Counted from the stretch's first letter, positions 46,164 through 55,309 are shown. The stretch: DNA of 64,000 nt from JAJCZZ01 sp964569085 (GCA_964569085.1 CAZMTA010000003.1:1-64000); one strand, 5' to 3'. Translations and numbers: made by a program. The notes: a model not told the origin generated them from the sequence alone.

Positions 46164-47837
46164 TCAGGGGAAGTCGGGCGGCGGCACGCGCCGCTGCGTC
46201 GCCTGCTCGAAGGCGTACGCCAGCTCCAGGAGGCGCGGCTCGCTGCACGCCCCACCCGTGAAGCTCACGCCGAAGGGCCGGTCCCGGGGCTCGAAGCCCT
46301 CGGGGAAGTCGGGGCCGCCGTCGTTGGGCGTGAAGGCGAACGGGACGATGACCGTGGGGTAGCCCGGTCGGGCCGCGATCCCGGCGCTCCCGGAGCCGGG
46401 GAAGAGGAGCGCGTCCAGGTCGTGCTCGGCCATGGCGGCGTCGATGCCCCGCTCCCCGTTGAGCAGGAGGTCCCGGGCGCGGTCCTCCTCGTAGCGGGCG
46501 CGGTCGCCCTCGAGGTCGATCTCGTCGGACTCGTCCAGGCGGGCCTGGTCGTACTTCAGCGAGCCGGCGTCCCGGTGGGCCTCGTTCCACTCCCGCAGCT
46601 CGGTGAGGGTGGAGACGGGCGCGGTCCCCTCCAGCGACGCCAGCCAGGCGTTGAAGTCCCGCTTCATGCCGTACCAGAGGACCGTGCTCCCCGGCGAGGT
46701 CAGGAGGCTCGAGTCGGCGTCCGTGGTCACCACGCTCGGGATGTCGGCCGGATCCACGATCACGGCGCCCTGGGCCTCGAGCACGGCGATGGCCTCGTCC
46801 ATGGCCGCCCGCTCGGCGTCGTCCAGCCCCCCGCGCCAGCCGTCCTGGCCGGGCACCTGCACCGAGTCGTAGTAGAGGGCGCGGGGGATCCCGATGCGCG
46901 CGCCCTGGAGCCCGTCCGCGTTCAGGAAGGCGGTGTAGTCGTTCCCCTCGGGCGGCTCGCACCGGGAGGTGGCCGCGTCGTTGGGATCGGGCTCGGCGCC
47001 CTCCAGCGCGCCCAGCATGATGGCGGCGTCGGTGACGGTCCGGGCCATGGGTCCGGCGGTGTCCTGGTCCCCGGTGATGGGGATGACCCCCCAGCGGCTG
47101 ATCCGGCCCACGGTGGGCTTCACGGCGGCCAGCATGTTGGAGTTGGACGGCGACAGGATGGAACCCGACGTCTCGGTCCCGACGTTGGCGGCCCAGAAGC
47201 TCATGGCGGTCCCGATGCCCGAGCTCGAGCCGCCCACCCCCATGACCGGGCGTCCGTCGAAGCGGCCCTCGCGGGGGTCGCGCCGGGGGTCGTAGGGGTT
47301 CAGGCCGAAGCCGCCCACGGCGCTGTAGTTCCCCGGCATCCCCTGGGCGGTGAAGTTGGCCAGCTCGGTCATGACCGTCTTGGCCAGGACGATGGCGCCG
47401 GCCTCCTGGAGCCGCTCGGTGAGGGTGGCGCGGTAGGGCGGCGTGTAGCCCTCGAAGGCCCGGGCGCCGCCGGTGGTGGGCATGTCGGTGGTGTGGACGT
47501 TGTCCTTGAGCGCCACCGGGATCCCGTGGAGCGGGCCCAGCACCGTCCCCTCCGCGCGGAGGCGGTCCAGGGAATCGGCGATCTCCAGGGCCCGCGGGTT
47601 CACGGCGATGACGGCGTTGACCCGCTCCTCGTACATGCCGATGCGCTGGAGGTGGGCCTCCACCAGGTCCCGCGCCGTGAGGTCCCCGGACTCCATGGCG
47701 GCCCGCATCTCGGGGATCGTGGCCTCGACGACGTCGAAGGGCTCGGGACGCTCGGCGTCGTCGGGCGCGCAGGCGGCGGCCACGAGGAGGGCCAGGACGG
47801 GCAGGCGGGACAGGGCGGAGCGGACGCGGTGGCGCAT
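46164..47837 (-). CDS. Amidase-signature lipoprotein
   Basis: 557 residues, ATG at 47837 with CGAGG upstream. Signal with lipobox VAAAC, so membrane-anchored outside the cytoplasm. Amidase-signature family: catalytic Lys in PVALKDNVHTTDMPTTGG, Ser-rich GVGGSSSGIGTAMSFWAA and TETSGSILSPSN with the Ser-cisSer-Lys triad. Longer than a minimal amidase owing to inserts (e.g. around residues 290-430). Likely hydrolyses an amide or ester in the periplasm; substrate unknown. Followed closely by the aldo/keto reductase gene. Confidence 0.85.
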   Translation of the reverse strand: MRHRVRSALSRLPVLALLVAAACAPDDAERPEPFDVVEATIPEMRAAMESGDLTARDLVEAHLQRIGMYEERVNAVIAVNPRALEIADSLDRLRAEGTVLGPLHGIPVALKDNVHTTDMPTTGGARAFEGYTPPYRATLTERLQEAGAIVLAKTVMTELANFTAQGMPGNYSAVGGFGLNPYDPRRDPREGRFDGRPVMGVGGSSSGIGTAMSFWAANVGTETSGSILSPSNSNMLAAVKPTVGRISRWGVIPITGDQDTAGPMARTVTDAAIMLGALEGAEPDPNDAATSRCEPPEGNDYTAFLNADGLQGARIGIPRALYYDSVQVPGQDGWRGGLDDAERAAMDEAIAVLEAQGAVIVDPADIPSVVTTDADSSLLTSPGSTVLWYGMKRDFNAWLASLEGTAPVSTLTELREWNEAHRDAGSLKYDQARLDESDEIDLEGDRARYEEDRARDLLLNGERGIDAAMAEHDLDALLFPGSGSAGIAARPGYPTVIVPFAFTPNDGGPDFPEGFEPRDRPFGVSFTGGACSEPRLLELAYAFEQATQRRVPPPDFP

Positions 47838-47985
47838 GAGCGGACCTCGGGGCGGTCTTGGAACGGCCGGAGAGCCCGCGGGCCCGCCGGCGGAGGAGGG
47901 GACAGTATGCGCCGCCTCCGGGTCCGTGGCCAGCCGAGGACCGCTCGGCGCGCCGGCCCCCCACGGCCCCGGCCGCGCCCCGCCG

Positions 47986-48618
47986 TCAGGGCTCCCGGAG
48001 GGCCTGGACGAGCGCGTGGCTCTCCACCGCCACGGGCCTGCCATCGATCCGGATCTCCGCGGCCTGGTCCCGGAGTGCGGTCCAGATGCGGTTCGCCATG
48101 GTGACGACGCCAGAGCCTTCCGCGGAGGGCCGCACACGGAACCGGAAGACGCCGGGCTTGCCGGCCGCGGCATCCTCTCCGTCGTACACGATCATCCCGG
48201 CACCGGCCACCCGCTTCCTGGTCCCCGGTGTGAGCGGGGCGGTGCCCATGAGCGCCGCCGGCGCCTCGGTGTTCAGCGTCCCCACCTCGAGGATATGGGT
48301 CCGGGGGCCGAGCTCGGCCCCCTCCCCGGCCTCGGGGAGCGGAGACCCAGGCTCGTCCGAGGTCCGGGGCTCGGCCCTCCGAAGCGCCATCTCCAGGTAG
48401 GCCGGACTCAGCCCTCCGGCCCAGTACACGAGGTGCTCCCGGGTGCTCTGGGTGGTTTCCCGGGCGGTCTGGAGCGCCGCGCGGCCGTCCCGGGGCAGGA
48501 ACTCCAACCACCCCGTCCACCGGCCCGACCCGTCGGTCTCTCCCCAGGCGCGTGCCGTGTGGAGCCGGTCCTCCCGATCCGGCACCGCCTCCGTGAACTC
48601 GTGGATCAGCTCGCTCAT
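47986..48618 (-). CDS. Hypothetical protein, 210 aa
   Basis: ATG at 48618 with GAGGAGAA upstream. Starts with a conserved-looking helix (MSELIHEFTEAVPDRED), then GETDGSGRWTGWLEFLP, a helical RAALQTARETTQSTREHL, and a late beta-rich part (GVFRFRVRPSAEGSG) ending in IRIDGRPVAVESHALVQALR. No signal or membrane segment. Family not recognised; conserved blocks suggest a real gene. Genes on each side: the amidase follows 148 bases downstream and a divergent NTF2-like protein gene lies upstream. Confidence 0.6.
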   Translation of the reverse strand: MSELIHEFTEAVPDREDRLHTARAWGETDGSGRWTGWLEFLPRDGRAALQTARETTQSTREHLVYWAGGLSPAYLEMALRRAEPRTSDEPGSPLPEAGEGAELGPRTHILEVGTLNTEAPAALMGTAPLTPGTRKRVAGAGMIVYDGEDAAAGKPGVFRFRVRPSAEGSGVVTMANRIWTALRDQAAEIRIDGRPVAVESHALVQALREP

Positions 48619-48754
48619 GACGCGTTCTCCTCATTCGTCCCGGGGGGGGGGTACTCGGTAGAACCGCAACCCGCGTGCCGCCTCGGGGATCGAGACCGCC
48701 ACCCGCGGTGTAGGCCGGAGGCTACCCGCATCGCCCCTCGCCATCCGACCCGCC

Positions 48755-49309
48755 ATGCCCGCCCTTCGCCGCGCCTTCGCCACCGTCGCCCTCGTCGTCC
48801 TCCTCGCCGGCGCCGCGCCCGCAGCGGCCCAGGTCCGTCCTCTCTTCCAGGCGGACCCCACCGACGTGGCCACGCCCCAGGCCGTGGTGGACGCGCTCTA
48901 CGCCTCCATCGGACGGGCGCCGGGCGAGGACTACGACTGGGAGCGGAACCTCTCCCTCTTCCTGCCCACGGCCAGCCTCATCGCCAACACCGAGCAGCGG
49001 GGCGGCGCTTTCGTGGTGCACACCCCGGAGCAGTTCCGCGCCCTGGTGGACTCCTTCACCGTCGTGGGCGGCGAAGGCGACCTGGGCTTCCAGGAGGAGG
49101 AGATCTCCAACGTCGTCGAGCGCTTCGGGGACGTGGCCCACGTCTTCAGCACGTACCGGAAGGGGTGGTGGGGGGACGACGAGGTGCTGGGGCGGGGGGT
49201 GAACTCGATCCAGCTCGTCCGCCACGACGGGCGGTGGTGGATCAGCGCCATCGCCTGGGACGAGGAGGTGGGCGCCGGCCCCCTGCCCGCCCGCTACCTG
49301 CCGGGGTGA
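48755..49309 (+). CDS. Secreted NTF2/SnoaL-like protein
   Basis: 184 residues. Signal peptide (ATVALVVLLAGAAPAAAQ). The body looks like a cone-shaped NTF2 fold: AVVDALYASIGRAPGEDYDW, FTVVGGEGDLGFQEEEI, VERFGDVAHVFSTYRKG and GVNSIQLVRHDGRWWISAIAW. This fold is used by DUF4440-type and SnoaL-type proteins for ligand binding or hydrolysis. No catalytic residues can be named. Convergent with the glycosyltransferase gene. Confidence 0.7.
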   Translation: MPALRRAFATVALVVLLAGAAPAAAQVRPLFQADPTDVATPQAVVDALYASIGRAPGEDYDWERNLSLFLPTASLIANTEQRGGAFVVHTPEQFRALVDSFTVVGGEGDLGFQEEEISNVVERFGDVAHVFSTYRKGWWGDDEVLGRGVNSIQLVRHDGRWWISAIAWDEEVGAGPLPARYLPG

Positions 49310-49328
49310 GGGGCCGGCCCGCCCTCGC

Positions 49329-50531
49329 CTACTCCCCGGCGGCCTCCAGGCGGTAGCGGCGCCCCTTCCACTCGACCTGCGAGCCCCCGCGCCAGGAGCG
49401 CAGGTAGATCCAGACGCCCACGGCGGAGCCCAGCGGGTAGAGGAGCCCGTACGCCGCCGGAGCCCGGGCCCGGACGTAGATCGGGATCCAGAGCGCCCAG
49501 GAGAGGAGGACGGCGCCGGCGGCCCAGAGGGTCCACCCCGGGCCCACCCGTCCCGCGGCCGCCGCCACCAGGACGAGGGGCGGGAGGAGCCAGAGCCCGG
49601 TTCCGACCACCACGGAGCCCGCCGGGATGAAGGGCCGGAGCGCGGGCGGCATCGTCTGGAGCCCGCCCATGTGGATGTTCTTGCTCCACCCCCGGACGAG
49701 GGCGGCCAGGGAGGTGTACATGCGGAGCCGGAGCGCGTCCTCCGCCGTGCGGATGACCAGCCTCGCCCCTCGCCGCACCGTCCGCTGCGCCAGCGCCAGG
49801 TCCTCCGCCACGGAGCCCCGCACCGCCTCGTGGCCGCCCAGGGCGTCGTACGTCTCCCGGGTGAAGAGCAGGAAGGCGCCGCTGGCGATGGCGTCGCGCC
49901 ACCGCGCCCGCCGGGTGACCCAGCGCTCCACGTCCCAGTAGCGCAGGATCATGGCGAACAGGATCTGGGGCTGGACCAGCCGCTCCCAGAAGGAGCCGTA
50001 GACCTGGCCCCCGGCCACGGTGAGGAGGTCGGCGCCGGTCCGGCGGCGCTCCGCCACCGCCCGCCCCAGGAGGTCCGGGGCGTGCACCGTGTCGGCGTCG
50101 ATGAAGAGGAGGAGATCGCCCCGGGCGATCCGGGCGCCCTGCCAGCAGGCCCACTGCTTGCCCAGCCAGCCTTCGGGGACGGGCTCGCCGTCCAGGACCC
50201 GGAAGGAGCGGGCGTTCCCCCGGGGCACGGCCCGGGCGCGGGCGGCGGTGTCGTCCTCGCTCCGGTCGTCGACCACCACCACCTCGAAGGCCGGGTACGT
50301 GGACGCCGTCAGGGAGCGGACGCACGCCTCGATGTTGTCGGCCTCGTCCCGGGCGGGAACGACCACGGTGACCAGCGGCGCGCCGTCGTCGGAGGGGGCG
50401 GGCTCGACCCCACTCTCCCGATCCTCCGGCCCGGGGAGAGCGGCAGGCGCGCGGACGGCCAGGAAGGTGAAGAGCACCAGGCCGATCCAGGGGAGGAGGG
50501 CCAGCCAGGGCAGGAGGTCGGCGGGGCTCAT
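49329..50531 (-). CDS. Family 2 glycosyltransferase, membrane-bound
   Basis: 400 residues, ATG at 50531 (an in-frame ATG at 50579 is also possible; neither has a strong ribosome site). N-terminal membrane helix, then a GT2 domain: VTVVVPARDEADNIEACVRS, VVVDDRSEDDTAARA, DxD in LLFIDADTVHAPDL, and the VAEDLALAQR acidic motif. Two or three C-terminal helices (GTGLWLLPPLVLVAAAAG, WAAGAVLLSWALWIPIYV). Similar to HpnB/CrtQ-like enzymes in hopanoid or carotenoid glycosylation and to lipid glycosyltransferases, but no such pathway genes are adjacent, so the acceptor is unknown. Confidence 0.8.
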   Translation of the reverse strand: MSPADLLPWLALLPWIGLVLFTFLAVRAPAALPGPEDRESGVEPAPSDDGAPLVTVVVPARDEADNIEACVRSLTASTYPAFEVVVVDDRSEDDTAARARAVPRGNARSFRVLDGEPVPEGWLGKQWACWQGARIARGDLLLFIDADTVHAPDLLGRAVAERRRTGADLLTVAGGQVYGSFWERLVQPQILFAMILRYWDVERWVTRRARWRDAIASGAFLLFTRETYDALGGHEAVRGSVAEDLALAQRTVRRGARLVIRTAEDALRLRMYTSLAALVRGWSKNIHMGGLQTMPPALRPFIPAGSVVVGTGLWLLPPLVLVAAAAGRVGPGWTLWAAGAVLLSWALWIPIYVRARAPAAYGLLYPLGSAVGVWIYLRSWRGGSQVEWKGRRYRLEAAGE

Positions 50532-50731
50532 GGTCGGCGGTACCCCGCACCGGGGGCGGGGATCGGCCGAGCTGGACATGGGGTCGCCCCGGGATCGGGT
50601 CCATCGTCCCCCCGGGGCGGGCGGGTCCGGGGGAAGGGTGGGACCGGAAGCCCCCACCCAGGCACAGCCACCCACCCCGCGGGTAGCCCCTGCCGTCCCC
50701 CGGCCCGTCCCGCCTCCGACCCCACCTCCCC

Positions 50732-51916
50732 GTGGCCCCTTCCGACGCCTCCACCCCCGCGCCCGGCCTGGGCCCCTCCGAGCTCGAGGGCCTGCGCGCC
50801 GAGTTCCCCATCCTCTTCAACCGCACCTACCTCAACTCGTGCTCGCTGGGAGCCCTCTCCCAGCGCTCCGAGGCCTATCTCGAGGACTACCTCCGCCTGT
50901 GGCACTCCATGGGCGCCTCCGCCTGGTACGAGCACTGGCTGGGGCGGATCGAGGAGCTGCGGGGACGGGTGGCGCGCTTCTGGGGCGCCGCCCCCGAGGA
51001 GACGGCGCTCCTCCCCTCCACCTCCGTGGCCCTGGCCACCCTCGCCGAGAGCGTGGCGGCACGGGCGGCGCGGCGCGGCGAGGAGCGGACGCGGGTGGTC
51101 TGCACCGAGCTGGACTTCCCCACCCTCGCCTACCAGTGGGCCGTGCGCCCCGAGATCGAGCTGGTGGTCCTGGAGAGCCCCGACGGCATCCGGGTGGACC
51201 CGGAGCAGTTCGCCGAGGCGGTGGACGAGCGCACCCTCTTCCTGGCGACGAGCCACGTCTTCTTCACCACCGGCTACGTCCAGGACCTGGAGGCGCTCGC
51301 GGGCATCGCCCGGGAGCACGGCGCCTTCTGCCTCATCGACGGCTACCAGGGCGCCGGCCAGGTCCCGCTGGACGTGACCGCCTCCGGCGTCGACGCCTAC
51401 ACGTCGGGACCGCTCAAGTGGCTGTGCGGGGGCCCGGGGCTCTCGTACCTCTACGTCCGGGCCGCGCTCATCGAGGAGCTCGAGCCCCGCCTGACCTCCT
51501 GGTTCGCCACCAAGGACCAGTTCGCCTTCGACCTCCACGGGTTCGAGTACCGGGACGACGCCCGACGCTTCGAGGTGGGCACCCCCGCGCTCCCCACCGT
51601 CCACACGGCGCTGGGCGGGCAGGAGATCGTGGACGAGGTGGGCATCGACGCCGTCGTGGCCCGCAATCGCCGGCTCACGGATCGGCTCGCCACCGGGCTC
51701 GGAGACGCGGGGTTCGAGCTGGCCCTGGCGGAGCCGGAGCACCGCTCGGCCATCGTCATGGTGCGCCACGACGACCCCGCCGGCGCCGTGGCCCGCCTGG
51801 CCTCGCAGGGGATCATCGTGGACCACCGCCCGGGCTTCGTGCGGATCAGCCCCCACGTGTACAACACCGAGGACGAGATCGACCGCTGCGTGGAGGCGCT
51901 GGCGGAGGGCGCGTAG
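50732..51916 (+). CDS. Class V aminotransferase/cysteine-desulfurase-like PLP enzyme
   Basis: 394 residues, GTG start. PLP-dependent fold with LFNRTYLNSCSLGALSQRSE, aspartate pocket AFCLIDGYQGAGQVPLDV and PLP-Lys in YTSGPLKWLCGGPG. The late LASQGIIVDHRPGFVRIS and HVYNTEDEIDRCVEAL match kynureninase/class V proteins. It could act as kynureninase, selenocysteine-lyase-like or another transferase; kynurenine genes are not present nearby, so the reaction is left open. Divergent from the glycosyltransferase gene, which starts 200 bases upstream. Confidence 0.8.
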   Translation: MAPSDASTPAPGLGPSELEGLRAEFPILFNRTYLNSCSLGALSQRSEAYLEDYLRLWHSMGASAWYEHWLGRIEELRGRVARFWGAAPEETALLPSTSVALATLAESVAARAARRGEERTRVVCTELDFPTLAYQWAVRPEIELVVLESPDGIRVDPEQFAEAVDERTLFLATSHVFFTTGYVQDLEALAGIAREHGAFCLIDGYQGAGQVPLDVTASGVDAYTSGPLKWLCGGPGLSYLYVRAALIEELEPRLTSWFATKDQFAFDLHGFEYRDDARRFEVGTPALPTVHTALGGQEIVDEVGIDAVVARNRRLTDRLATGLGDAGFELALAEPEHRSAIVMVRHDDPAGAVARLASQGIIVDHRPGFVRISPHVYNTEDEIDRCVEALAEGA

Positions 51917-52013
51917 GCCGTCGGCGCCCGGGGGCGGGGGCCCCGCGAAGGGGAACGCGTCTTGCACCGCCAACGAGGGAGAGCCCCCTCGCCCGATCCG
52001 CCTCGGAGGAGCC

Positions 52014-52607
52014 ATGGATCCCAGCCGCCGGACGCGCCGCGCGCCACGCCGCCCCACCTCCGGGCCCCGCCGCCCGTGGGCCACGGGGGCGCTCCTGCTC
52101 GCCCTTTCCGCCGGGGCCTGCATGGTGGACGACACGGAGGAGCGGCCCTCGGACCTGATGGCCGGTGAAGCCGACGCGGTGGCCCCCCGGGCCGCCGGCG
52201 ATCCGGCCGAACCCTCCCCGGAGGAGCTGGCCCGCTCCACCGCCGGCCCCATCGCCCTGGAGCCGGTCCGGATCGACTGGACCGGCGGCGACGCAGCCGC
52301 GGGCCAGGCGCTCTACGCGGTGCACTGCGCCACCTGCCACGGGACCGACGGCGGAGGGAACGGCCAGGCGGCCGCGGCGCTGAACCCCAAGCCCCGGGAC
52401 TTCACCGCCGGGCGGTACTACTTCGACGGGGACGCCGACGCGGAGACGGGCGAGCCCGAGGACCTGGCTCGCGTCATCCTCCACGGCCCCCGGGCCTTCG
52501 GGGGCTCCGAGGCCATGCCGGCGTGGAAGGAGACGCTCACCGAGGCGGAGGTCCGGAACCTGGTCGCCTTCCTGCGCGGCCTCTCCGGCGAGGGCGGGGG
52601 GGCCTGA
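52014..52607 (+). CDS. Mono-haem cytochrome c, membrane-anchored
   Basis: 197 residues, ATG behind GGAGGAGCC. Arg-rich start and hydrophobic segment ending ALSAGACM, possibly a lipobox. Haem-binding CATCH in YAVHCATCHGTDGGGNG near residue 105; axial Met probably in SEAMPAWKETLTEAE. The fold ends with VRNLVAFLRGLSG. An electron carrier at the periplasmic face, probably to a terminal oxidase; it could serve the upstream PLP gene's neighbours only by chance. Convergent with the acidic protein gene at 52632. Confidence 0.85.
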   Translation: MDPSRRTRRAPRRPTSGPRRPWATGALLLALSAGACMVDDTEERPSDLMAGEADAVAPRAAGDPAEPSPEELARSTAGPIALEPVRIDWTGGDAAAGQALYAVHCATCHGTDGGGNGQAAAALNPKPRDFTAGRYYFDGDADAETGEPEDLARVILHGPRAFGGSEAMPAWKETLTEAEVRNLVAFLRGLSGEGGGA

Positions 52608-52631
52608 CCCCGGCCCGACCCAGGGCGGAGC

Positions 52632-53120
52632 TCAGCCCCGGTCGTCGGCCGGCTCGTCCTCCTCGTCGGCATCCTCCAGGGCATCCTCGGCCGGGGCGTC
52701 GGCCGGCCCTCCGCTGCCGGCGGCCAAGCCGGAAGCGCCGGCGGACGCGGTGCTCGTCCCACCGCCGGGGGACGGTTCGTCGACGGGGGTCTCGCGGTCC
52801 GCGTCCCGGCGGGCGGGCCCGCGGGTGTTGGCCGGACGCAGGTCCGGGCCCTCGCCGGTGACGATCTGCCCGTCCTCGCCGGTCAGCTCCCCGGAGGACG
52901 GGGGCGCGGTCGGGCTCACCGTGGCGCTCTCGCCGGGGGGGTAGGTGTCGCCCTCGGCCCCGGCCTCCTCGGCCCGGGTGTCCCCGGAGGCGTCCGTGGA
53001 GGCCTCCCCCGGAGGCGGGGGGACGTCCCCCTGCTCCTCCTCGACGGCGGTCTCCACCGCGGCCTCCTCGGGATCGCGACCCTGGAGGGTGAGCTGCTCT
53101 TCTTCGCTTGGGTTGGGCAT
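52632..53120 (-). CDS. Acidic low-complexity protein
   Basis: 162 residues from ATG 53120 (GGAG upstream). Almost wholly Glu, Asp, Pro, Gly, Ala, Ser, Thr; no Cys and few aromatic residues. N-terminal EEEQLTLQGRDPEEAAVETA is the only block that could be helical. Predicted disordered. It may be a real disordered protein or a translated GC-rich spacer; codon positions look coding (many GAC/GAG), so I keep it. Confidence 0.4.
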   Translation of the reverse strand: MPNPSEEEQLTLQGRDPEEAAVETAVEEEQGDVPPPPGEASTDASGDTRAEEAGAEGDTYPPGESATVSPTAPPSSGELTGEDGQIVTGEGPDLRPANTRGPARRDADRETPVDEPSPGGGTSTASAGASGLAAGSGGPADAPAEDALEDADEEDEPADDRG

Positions 53121-53223
53121 GGACGGCTCCGTGGAAGGGGTGCGCTCGGGCCCGTCCAAGGGAGCAACATCCGTTCCGGCCTCCCTGCCGGGGCCGGCCG
53201 GCGTCGGGAGGTGTCGGGGGCCG

Positions 53224-53574
53224 TCAGCCCTCGGCGTCCGGCTCCGTCCCGGCCGACCCCTCCCGGGGGGTCCAGCGATCCGCGTCCCGCACGCGGTACT
53301 TCTCCAGCGTGCGCTCCAGGGCGTCGTCCAGGTCGATGCCCTGCTCGTTGGCGATGGCCAGGAGGACGAAGAGGATGTCGGCCAGCTCCAGCGCCAGCTC
53401 CTGCTCGTCCTCGCCGGGCTTCTTCGGCTTGTGGCCGAAGCGGTGGTTCATGAGGCGGGCGAGCTCGCCCACCTCCTCCACCAGGCGCGCCAGGTTCGAG
53501 AGGGGCGGCCAGTAGCCCTCCTCGAACTGCGAGATCCATGCGTCGACCCGGGCCTGGGCGTCCTTCAGCTCCAT
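53224..53574 (-). CDS. MazG-family nucleotide pyrophosphohydrolase
   Basis: 116 residues from ATG 53574. All-alpha NTP-PPase: LKDAQARVDAWISQFEEGYW, LARLVEEVGELARLMNHRF (EEVGE metal site) and LALELADILFVLLAIANEQG (ExxD metal site), then DLDDALERTLEKYRVRD. It hydrolyses NTPs or dNTPs to NMP and pyrophosphate, cleaning the nucleotide pool or modulating ppGpp. Single MazG domain, as in short homologues. Follows the dehydrogenase gene region; upstream MADTMRA gene ends beyond it in the same direction. Confidence 0.85.
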   Translation of the reverse strand: MELKDAQARVDAWISQFEEGYWPPLSNLARLVEEVGELARLMNHRFGHKPKKPGEDEQELALELADILFVLLAIANEQGIDLDDALERTLEKYRVRDADRWTPREGSAGTEPDAEG

Positions 53575-53635
53575 GGAGTCGCCCCGTTCCCGGAGGCATT
53601 CTCCCACCCGGGGGGTCGGTGGGCGGCGGCGTGCC

Positions 53636-54673
53636 TCACGGCGTCAGCACCACCTTCCCGAAGGCCTCGCCCTCCTCCAGGATCTCGTGGGCCCGTCGGG
53701 CGTCCTCCAGGGGGAGGACGGTATGGATCACCGGGTCGACCTTCCCGTCGAAGACGAGCCCCATGGCCTCCCGGAACTCCCGGGGCGTGCCCATGGTGCT
53801 CCCGAGGATCTCGAGCTGCTTCCAGAAGACGAGGCGGATCTCGGTGGGCCCCCGGGCGCCGGTGGTGGCCCCGTAGGTCACGAGGCGCCCCCCCACGCCC
53901 AGCGCCCGCAGGCAGGACTCCCACACGGCCTCGCCCACGGCGTCCAGCACCAGGTGGACGCCCTGCTTGTCGGTGTCCCGCCACACCTCCCGGCCGAACT
54001 CCACCTTCGTCCGGTCGTAGGCCACGTCCGCGCCGAGCTCCAGGACCCGCTGGACGTTGTCGGCCCCGCTGGTGACGGCGTACACCTCCGCCCCGGCCAG
54101 CTTGGCCATCTGGATGGCGACGGTGGAGACGCCGCCGGACCCGCCGGTGACGAGCACCCGCTCGCCGGCCTTGATCCGGCCGCGTGTGGTGAGGGCCCGC
54201 CACGCCGTCACCGAGACCAGGCCCGCGGCGGCCGCCGTCTCGAAGGAGACGTGGTCGGGCAGCGCGACCAGGTTCGCCGCCGGCACCACGCAGTACTCCG
54301 CGAAGCCGCCGTGTGCGTGCTCCCCCAGGATCTGGAAGGGGGCGTCCTCCAGCGCACCGCCCCGGGGCGTGCCCTCGTACCAGTCGTAGCCGGTGGACGG
54401 GTCGACCACGACCCGGGTCCCCAGCGGAACCCCCTCCACCCCGGGCCCCAGCCGCTCCACCTCGCCGGCCATGTCCGAGCCCCCGATGTGGGGCATGGGA
54501 TGGTCGATGGGGAGGCCGCGTCGGATCCAGAGGTCCAGGTGGTTCATGGCCGCCGCCCGCACCCGGATCCGGACCTCCCCGGGTCCGGGGACGGGGGCCG
54601 GGACCTCGCGGAGCGAGACCACGTGGGGATCGCCGTATTCGGAAAAGACCGCCGCGCGCATCGTGTCAGCCAT
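53636..54673 (-). CDS. Zinc-type alcohol dehydrogenase/quinone oxidoreductase
   Basis: 345 residues. MDR fold: VRIRVRAAAMNHLDLWIRRG, PHIGGSDMAGEVERLGPGV, LVTGGSGGVSTVAIQMAKLA, VLDAVGEAVWESCLRALG, and a C-terminal ARRAHEILEEGEAFGKVVL. The catalytic-zinc Cys (usual C-G-x-D) is Gly-Gly-Ser-Asp, so zinc is missing and a quinone-reductase-like function is more likely. NADPH-dependent, cytoplasmic. MazG gene follows 61 bases downstream. ATG at 54673 with a second Met four residues later. Confidence 0.8.
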   Translation of the reverse strand: MADTMRAAVFSEYGDPHVVSLREVPAPVPGPGEVRIRVRAAAMNHLDLWIRRGLPIDHPMPHIGGSDMAGEVERLGPGVEGVPLGTRVVVDPSTGYDWYEGTPRGGALEDAPFQILGEHAHGGFAEYCVVPAANLVALPDHVSFETAAAAGLVSVTAWRALTTRGRIKAGERVLVTGGSGGVSTVAIQMAKLAGAEVYAVTSGADNVQRVLELGADVAYDRTKVEFGREVWRDTDKQGVHLVLDAVGEAVWESCLRALGVGGRLVTYGATTGARGPTEIRLVFWKQLEILGSTMGTPREFREAMGLVFDGKVDPVIHTVLPLEDARRAHEILEEGEAFGKVVLTP

Positions 54674-54738
54674 GGGTCGCCGGGGGTGGGGTGGGGAAGG
54701 AGCGGAAGTCTACCCACCCCGTCCGGGCGGCGACACCC

Positions 54739-54744
54739 TATCTT
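54739..54744 (+). promoter_or_regulatory. Candidate -10 element close to start codon
   Basis: TATCTT lies 7 bases before ATG 54751. If used, transcription would begin at the start codon, as with the kinase gene at 11288; but GAGG in between could equally be a ribosome site from an earlier start. Confidence 0.3.
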
Positions 54745-54750
54745 GAGGCC

Positions 54751-55125
54751 ATGCCAGACGAGACCGACACCCACGACGAAGCCCCACCGCCCGTCGCCAC
54801 GAGCGACGACACGCTGGGGGGCTATTTCGAGACCCACGACCGACCTCCGGCCTTCGAGGGTCCGGACGGGCATCCCTACACCGTCTCCCTCGAGGTCGAG
54901 AAGACCGGCGATCTGCGCGCGCCCTACCAGGCCTATCTGGTCTTCCCCCGCTGGGCGGCCACGGGGGTCGGGATCGTGGGGCACGTGGAGACCCCGGACC
55001 TGGCCTCGTGCCGCACCTCGGAGGAGGCGCGGGAGGCGTTGGCCTCCCTCACCCTCGGGGAGGTCAAGGAACGGCTGGACGCCGCGGTCCTCGCCGCCGG
55101 CGAAGACGCCGACGGCGAGGGCTGA
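54751..55125 (+). CDS. Hypothetical protein, 124 aa
   Basis: ATG at 54751 behind TTGAGGCC. Acidic N-terminus, then a small beta-alpha domain: GYFETHDRPPAFEGPDG, YTVSLEVEKTGDLRAPYQAYLVF, TGVGIVGHVETPDLASC and a helix SEEAREALASLTLGEVKERL. Not recognised as a named family; no signal or membrane segment. It stands alone between a leftward dehydrogenase and DUF1328. Confidence 0.6.
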   Translation: MPDETDTHDEAPPPVATSDDTLGGYFETHDRPPAFEGPDGHPYTVSLEVEKTGDLRAPYQAYLVFPRWAATGVGIVGHVETPDLASCRTSEEAREALASLTLGEVKERLDAAVLAAGEDADGEG

Positions 55126-55162
55126 CCGCGCCCGGGGGGAGACGCGCGGCGGCGACCGCTCG

Positions 55163-55309
55163 TCAGAAGATGAAGGCCAGGACCGCCAGGATCAGGAAGA
55201 TCAGGAAGACCCACTTGGCCATGGCGGCCGAGGCGCCGGCGATCCCGCCGAAGCCGAGGACACCGGCGATGAGGGCGATGACCAGCAGCACGATGGCGAG
55301 CTCGAGCAT
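55163..55309 (-). CDS. DUF1328 small membrane protein
   Basis: 48 residues, ATG at 55309 with AAGGAGACGTC, an excellent ribosome site. Two short hydrophobic helices (LAIVLLVIALIAGVLGFGG and WVFLIFLILAVLAFIF) with AGASAAMAKW between, the DUF1328/YtjA pattern. Such proteins often appear among general-stress genes; role unknown. Its neighbours do not form an obvious operon. Confidence 0.8.
   Translation of the reverse strand: MLELAIVLLVIALIAGVLGFGGIAGASAAMAKWVFLIFLILAVLAFIF

Noticed and set aside
53636..54673. Zinc-dependent alcohol dehydrogenase with catalytic zinc
   Set aside because: The catalytic Cys is replaced (GGSD), so a zinc-dependent reaction is not supported; retained as quinone-reductase-like.
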